Of a stretch of 64,000 nt of DNA, positions 59,905 to 64,000 are shown one piece after another. The position numbers were made by a program, and so were the translations under genes. The DNA is from Geothermobacter sp964501815 (GTDB lineage Bacteria; Desulfobacterota; Desulfuromonadia; Desulfuromonadales; Geothermobacteraceae): NCBI GenBank assembly GCA_964501815.1, contig CAZCUR010000004.1:1-64000 (forward strand), given 5' to 3'. The notes under the pieces were generated by a model, which was given only the letters and a program-made list of their open reading frames with translations, had not been told where the DNA came from and made no database searches. Positions within the stretch are counted from its first letter, which is position 1. Each line of letters starts with the position of its first letter.

Positions 59905-60429
59905 ATGGCAGACAAACCGCTCGTCGGCATTCTTATGGGGAGTGACAACGACTACGAGGTGATGGTCGAAGCGGCCAGGGCGCTGAAGGAATTCGGTGTG
60001 CCGTTCGAAATGACTGTCAGCAGCGCCCACCGGACCCCGGCGCGGACCTCGGAGTATGTGCGCACGGCCCGGGAACGGGGTTTGCAAGTGATTATCGCCG
60101 GCGCCGGTGCCGCCGCCCATCTGGCCGGTGTGGTGGCCGCGGAAACCACCCTGCCGGTTATCGCGGTGCCGATCGACGCCACAGCCCTCAACGGGCTGGA
60201 CGCCCTGCTGTCGATGGTGCAGATGCCGGCCGGCATCCCGGTGGCGACCATGGCGGTCGGCAAGGCCGGGGCGCGCAACGCCGGTCTGTTCGCGGTGCAG
60301 ATTCTGGCCGTGACCGATGCTGCCCTGGCGGAAAAGCTGGCGGCGCAAAGACAGAAAATGGCCGAGGGGGTGCTGACCAAGGCCGAAAATCTGCAACAAC
60401 GCCTCGTACAGGACGGATTGGCCGGCTGA
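59905..60429 (+). CDS. purE: N5-carboxyaminoimidazole ribonucleotide mutase
   Basis: 174 residues. GILMGSDNDYEVM, SSAHRTPARTSEYV, GAGAAAHLAGVVAAETTLPVI and MPAGIPVATMAVG are diagnostic of class I PurE. ATG 59905 with GGGAG nine bases upstream. The preceding 59794-59904 contains GATAAAGGAC/GTCCTTTATC arms. No purK is seen beside it. Confidence 0.95.
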   Translation: MADKPLVGILMGSDNDYEVMVEAARALKEFGVPFEMTVSSAHRTPARTSEYVRTARERGLQVIIAGAGAAAHLAGVVAAETTLPVIAVPIDATALNGLDALLSMVQMPAGIPVATMAVGKAGARNAGLFAVQILAVTDAALAEKLAAQRQKMAEGVLTKAENLQQRLVQDGLAG

Positions 60430-60533
60430 TGCCGGCGTGCAGTTGACAGGACGGGAAAACTTCAACTAAGTTGGTCAGGATTGTCTGTCACCGGCAATTC
60501 CACCGACATCAACCTCACGCGAAGGAGCCATCC

Positions 60534-61916
60534 TTGACCACGCGCGACAAGAGCTTTTTCGAGCATATCTGGGACTTCTTCTGCTCGCTGAAACTGGCGA
60601 TCGCCACCCTGATTCTGCTCGCCATGACCTCCATCATTGGTACGGTCATCCAGCAGAACGCCAATCCCCAGGACTACATCCGGGAATACGGGCCGACGGC
60701 CTACAAGATCTTCGTCGCCCTCGATTTTCTCGACATGTATCACTCCTGGTGGTTTGTCACCCTGCTGATCGTCTTTGCCGTCAACCTGACCTGCTGCTCC
60801 ATCAAGCGCCTGCCGCGCATCGTCAGGATTGTCGCCCATCCGGACAAGACTCCGGATGAAAAGTTCTTCCGCACTCTGGGGCGCAAGGGAGAGGTCGAAA
60901 CCTCGCTGCCGGCCGAAGAGGCCGCCACCAAGGCGGCGGAAACGGTGGGGCGCCTGTTCGGCCGGACCGAACGGCACGATGTCGAGGGACGCATCTGCCT
61001 GTTTGCCCAGAAAATGGCCTGGGCCCGTTTCGGCGTCTACGTGGTTCATGCCTCGATTCTGGTGATTTTCGTCGGTGCGCTGATGGGGGCCTTCTGGGGC
61101 TACAAGGCCTTCGTCAACATCCCTGAAGGGAGCAGCACCGACAAGGTCTGGGCCCGCGGCAGCGACAAGCCGATCGAGCTTGGTTTCGGCCTGCGCTGTG
61201 ACCGTTTCGAGGTGCAGTTCTATCCCAATTCCCGCCGGCCGCGGGAGTTCGTTTCCGACCTCGTGGTGCTCGAAAACGGCAAGGAAGTGATGAAGAAGAC
61301 CATCGAGGTCAACGACCCGCTCACCTACAAGGGGATCACCTTTTACCAGTCGAGCTACGGCCCGATGGGCAATCCGCAGTTCCATTTCAGGGTGCGTGAA
61401 CGGGCCACCGGCAAGACGGTCGAGGTCAAGGTGCGTCAGGGCGAGCCCGCCGAGCTTCCCGGCGGGGCCGCTTTTGTCGTCGCCGACTTCACCGAACAGT
61501 TCCAGAATTTCGGTGCCGCCGCCCGTATCGAACTGCTGCCTGGGACGTCGCACCAATCGAAGCCGGGTGAACGTCATCCGAGCTTTGTGGTGCTGAAGAA
61601 TTTCCCCGATTTTGACGCCCAGCGCGGCGGCAAGTATATTTTCAGCCTGCTCGACTACAAGCAGCGCTACTACACCGGATTGCAGGTCGCCAAGGACCCC
61701 GGTGTCTGGGTGGTCTGGCTCGGCTGCTTCCTGATGGTGGCCGGCTGCTTTGCCGCCTTCTTCCTGTCCCACCGGCGCATCTGGGTGGTGGTGCAGGCGA
61801 CCGAAAAGGGCAGCCGGGTCCTCTACGGCGGCAACGCCCACCGTAACCAGCCGGCTTTTGAGGTCTGGTTCGAGAACTTCTCCGCCCGGCTTGAGGACGC
61901 GGTGAAAAACGGATAA
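60534..61916 (+). CDS. resB: Cytochrome c biogenesis protein ResB (system II)
   Basis: 460 residues with about four membrane helices. N-terminal SLKLAIATLILLAMTSIIGTVIQQN, LDMYHSWWFVTLLIVF, then a large periplasmic domain (about 200-400) with NDPLTYKGITFYQSSYGP, and a final helix near 420. Together with ResC/CcsA it exports and attaches heme to apocytochromes. TTG 60534 is chosen because AAGGAG is six bases upstream. It precedes resC by 69 bases. Confidence 0.93.
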   Translation: MTTRDKSFFEHIWDFFCSLKLAIATLILLAMTSIIGTVIQQNANPQDYIREYGPTAYKIFVALDFLDMYHSWWFVTLLIVFAVNLTCCSIKRLPRIVRIVAHPDKTPDEKFFRTLGRKGEVETSLPAEEAATKAAETVGRLFGRTERHDVEGRICLFAQKMAWARFGVYVVHASILVIFVGALMGAFWGYKAFVNIPEGSSTDKVWARGSDKPIELGFGLRCDRFEVQFYPNSRRPREFVSDLVVLENGKEVMKKTIEVNDPLTYKGITFYQSSYGPMGNPQFHFRVRERATGKTVEVKVRQGEPAELPGGAAFVVADFTEQFQNFGAAARIELLPGTSHQSKPGERHPSFVVLKNFPDFDAQRGGKYIFSLLDYKQRYYTGLQVAKDPGVWVVWLGCFLMVAGCFAAFFLSHRRIWVVVQATEKGSRVLYGGNAHRNQPAFEVWFENFSARLEDAVKNG

Positions 61917-61985
61917 ACCCGTCGCACTCGTTGGCGAGTGCGTTCGACACAGACAGGGCCCACGTGCCCGGGAGGCTTCGCTACC

Positions 61986-62849
61986 ATGCTCAGTGTCAAA
62001 CTTTTCAACTTCACGACAATCGCCTATTTCGGCGCCATGGTCATTTTTATCGCCTACCTGGTGACCCGCAACCGCACGGTATCCCTGGTGGGCAATCTGC
62101 TGTGCTATGTCGGTTTTGCGCTCCACACCGCAGCCATCGGCATGCGCTGGTACGAGTCGTACCAGATGCTCGGTGTCGACGGCCGGGCGCCGCTGACCAA
62201 CCTGTACGAATCGGTGGTCTTTTTTGCCTGGACGATTCTGCTCATCTACATCCTGCTTGACCTGAAATACAAACAGCGCGCGGTCGGCGCCTTTGTGGTC
62301 CCCTTCGCCTTTCTGGGGATGGTCTGGGCCCAGCTCTATCTCAACGACGCCATCGATCCGCTGGTGCCCGCGTTGCAGAGCAACTGGCTGACCTACCACG
62401 TCATCACCTGCTTTTTGGGCTATGCCTGTTTTGCCGTCGCCTGCGGGGTTTCCATCATGTATCTGATCAAGGCGGGCAAGGAGGAGAAGAACCCGGAAGG
62501 CAGCCCGGCCGGCGGCCTTTTGGGGCTGTTCCCGGCGGTCAGGGTGCTGGATGACATCAACTACAAGGCGGTCATGATCGGCTTTCCGCTTTTGTCCCTT
62601 GGTATCATCACCGGCGCGGCCTGGGCCAACTATGCCTGGGGCACCTACTGGAGCTGGGACCCGAAGGAGACCTGGAGCCTGATCGTCTGGTTTGTCTACG
62701 CCGCTTTTCTGCACGCGCGCTTCACCCGCGGCTGGGTTGGCAAAAAGGCCGCCTGGTTGTCGATTTTCGGCTTCGCCGCCACGATCTTCTGCTATCTTGG
62801 CGTCAATCTGGTGCTGTCGGGGCTGCATTCCTACGGCAGCGGCGGGTAG
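61986..62849 (+). CDS. resC: Cytochrome c biogenesis protein ResC/CcsA (system II)
   Basis: 287 residues with about eight helices. The WWD-like heme motif WAWGTYWSWDPKETWSLIVW is present (at about 213-230), plus conserved His in LVNLVLSGLHSYGSGG and earlier TNLYESVVFFAW. Heme-handling partner of ResB. ATG 61986 with GGGAGG upstream. Confidence 0.94.
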   Translation: MLSVKLFNFTTIAYFGAMVIFIAYLVTRNRTVSLVGNLLCYVGFALHTAAIGMRWYESYQMLGVDGRAPLTNLYESVVFFAWTILLIYILLDLKYKQRAVGAFVVPFAFLGMVWAQLYLNDAIDPLVPALQSNWLTYHVITCFLGYACFAVACGVSIMYLIKAGKEEKNPEGSPAGGLLGLFPAVRVLDDINYKAVMIGFPLLSLGIITGAAWANYAWGTYWSWDPKETWSLIVWFVYAAFLHARFTRGWVGKKAAWLSIFGFAATIFCYLGVNLVLSGLHSYGSGG

Positions 62850-62907
62850 CCGGTTCCGGGCGCGGGCGTTTTACCGTGCCTGTGGTCTGATGATTGCATG
62901 ACCTTTC

Positions 62908-62955
62908 CGGGCGGTTTCCGGTTGCAGCTCGCGTGAACTGCACGGGAACCGCCCG
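62908..62955 (+). terminator. Large hairpin after resBC
   Basis: CGGGCGGTT...TGCAG pairs with CTGCA...AACCGCCCG around an 11-base loop. No T run follows, so it may be a stabilising or rho-type stop. A second hairpin GAAAAGGCC/GGCCTTTTC lies at 63015-63039. Confidence 0.5.
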
Positions 62956-63069
62956 TTACGTTCAGATGGGCGTTTCCGGCTCCGGCGGGAGACGAGGTAG
63001 GTCTTTGTGTGCCGGAAAAGGCCGCCTTTTGGCCTTTTCGGCGGTTGTCATTTGACGGGAGGAGCAGGC

Positions 63070-64000
63070 ATGACGGGCGTGCACATGCGATTGTTTCTGA
63101 TTGTGGGATGTTGGCTGGCCCTGTCGGCGGGAACGGTTTGGGCACAGGGCTGCGTGACCAGCGACTGCCATGCCGTGCTGGGCAAGGCGAAGGTGGTGCA
63201 TGGCCCGGTGGCCGCCAACGGCTGCGATATGTGCCATGAGCCGACCGGCAAAAAGCATCCCGGCAAAAAGGGGGCCTTCAAGTTGGCCGCGTCGGGCAGC
63301 GACCTGTGCTATCTGTGTCACGACAGCAAGACAGAAGGCAAACAGCACATCCACCCCGCTCTGGAAGAGGGCTGTACCGCCTGTCATAACCCGCATCAAA
63401 GCGCCAATCGCTACATGTTGCTCCAGGATGGCAACGCCCTCTGTTTTATGTGTCACGACGACAAGCAGCCGGGCCCCAATCACCATCCGGCCATCGACGA
63501 CGGCTGTATCTCCTGTCACGATCCCCATGCCGGCGACAATCCGCAGATGCTCAGCGCCGCAGGCAATGACCTCTGCCTGAGCTGCCACGACGATCCGACC
63601 GGAGGCAAACCACACGTCCATCCGGCGCTGGAAGAGGGCTGCACCGGCTGCCACAATCCGCACGACGGCCCGGCGCCGAAGATGCTGCCGGCCGAAGGCA
63701 AGGATCTCTGCCTCACCTGTCACGACGACCCGACCGAGGGCATGAAGCATGTCCATCCGGCCCTGGAGGACGGCTGTACCGCCTGCCACAACCCGCATGC
63801 TGATGACGCGCCGAAGATGCTCAGTGCCGAAGGGAACGCGCTCTGTCTGAGCTGTCATGACAATCCGGCCGACGGCATGAAGGTGGTGCACCCGGCGCTG
63901 GAGGAGGGCTGCACCGGCTGCCACAACCCGCACGCCAGTCCCAATCCCAAAATGCTGCGGGCTGCAGGAGCCCGGTTGTGCGAGCAGTGCCACGAGAGCA
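63070..64000 (+). CDS. Long multiheme c-type cytochrome (3' end beyond the window)
   Basis: 310 residues visible, open at the right edge. Signal peptide to about A25, then a C-x4-C-H site at 28 (CVTSDCH) and twelve CxxCH sites starting at 52, 80, 102, 125, 146, 169, 191, 214, 236, 259, 281 and 304. From about 102 onward the two-heme unit repeats every 44-45 residues (HPALEEGCTGCHNPH ... ML-x-A-x-G-x-x-LC-x-x-CH), i.e. doubled-CXXCH motifs. GGGAGG upstream of ATG 63070. Directly downstream of resBC, so heme attachment genes and a major client are adjacent. Confidence 0.93.
   Translation, partial: MTGVHMRLFLIVGCWLALSAGTVWAQGCVTSDCHAVLGKAKVVHGPVAANGCDMCHEPTGKKHPGKKGAFKLAASGSDLCYLCHDSKTEGKQHIHPALEEGCTACHNPHQSANRYMLLQDGNALCFMCHDDKQPGPNHHPAIDDGCISCHDPHAGDNPQMLSAAGNDLCLSCHDDPTGGKPHVHPALEEGCTGCHNPHDGPAPKMLPAEGKDLCLTCHDDPTEGMKHVHPALEDGCTACHNPHADDAPKMLSAEGNALCLSCHDNPADGMKVVHPALEEGCTGCHNPHASPNPKMLRAAGARLCEQCHES

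Noticed and set aside
60462..62828. 788-residue minus-strand frame opposite resB and resC
   Set aside because: Antisense of two membrane-protein genes with conserved motifs; composition is shadow-like.

Overview
The window looks like a high-GC, Gram-negative chromosome from the Desulfuromonadales (Geobacter/Desulfuromonas relatives). This is inferred from gene content, not from a marker gene. It has two large periplasmic multiheme c-type cytochromes (a 9-heme protein built from three triheme c7-like units, and a protein with at least 13 heme sites), system II cytochrome c maturation (ResB/ResC), a two-iron superoxide reductase, many lipoproteins, and several families of G-rich or inverted-repeat intergenic elements. 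There is no rRNA, CRISPR array, phage or intact insertion sequence. Two runs of 100 N are almost certainly assembly artefacts: each is flanked by the same 55 bases on both sides.

Layout. (1) 219-14311 is the most unusual region. A leftward operon encodes a heme-binding ethylbenzene-dehydrogenase-like lipoprotein, a carboxypeptidase-regulatory-fold lipoprotein, a HEAT-repeat lipoprotein, a membrane polyferredoxin and a small lipoprotein. It is transcribed divergently from a rightward operon encoding a membrane-embedded spermidine-synthase-like protein and then six secreted proteins that strictly alternate between triple beta-sandwich (carboxypeptidase-regulatory) proteins and right-handed beta-helix proteins. 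Matching sigma-54-like elements sit at both ends of the divergent spacer. I do not recognise this as a described system. (2) 14389-19315: alpha/beta hydrolase, metallo-beta-lactamase-fold hydrolase, MFS transporter, FKBP isomerase, DUF924 protein, desulfoferrodoxin. (3) 19604-24007: a NosL-centred operon (tiny Cys/His-rich lipoprotein, NosL, small membrane protein, FtsX-type permease, ABC ATPase, Cys/His-rich membrane protein, SCO protein), probably for copper handling in the envelope. Together with region 1 it resembles a set of nitrous-oxide-reductase accessory functions without NosZ. (4) 24091-32560: ferritin-like protein, tRNA-Thr, glpK/glpD, sfsA, tmcAL, and a lemA-TPM-TPM group. (5) 32645-38443: SbcC/Rad50-like and SbcD/Mre11-like nuclease genes with a GxxExxY gene between them, then two zinc-ribbon proteins. 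(6) 38724-42035: clpS-clpA-aat, an N-degron operon. (7) 42207-49385: PilZ protein, nine-heme cytochrome, DUF815 ATPase, RNA methyltransferase, fba, gap, rpsU. (8) 49531-56386: ChaN-PDZ lipoprotein, speD, thiC, a thiE-thiD fusion under a TPP riboswitch, a CooT-like protein, alr. (9) 56562-64000: purH, purD, purE, resB, resC and the start of a long multiheme cytochrome.

How the genes work together. ResB/ResC (60534-62849) would attach heme to the two c-type cytochromes here and to others in the genome. ThiED and ThiC make the pyrimidine and coupling parts of thiamine under TPP control. purH/D/E are purine steps grouped in one direction, and GlpK/GlpD convert glycerol to dihydroxyacetone phosphate, which can enter the Fba/Gap pathway. 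Aat, ClpS and ClpA tag, recognise and unfold N-degron substrates; ClpP is not in the window. The functions of region 1 and of the NosL region are inferences from fold and context only.
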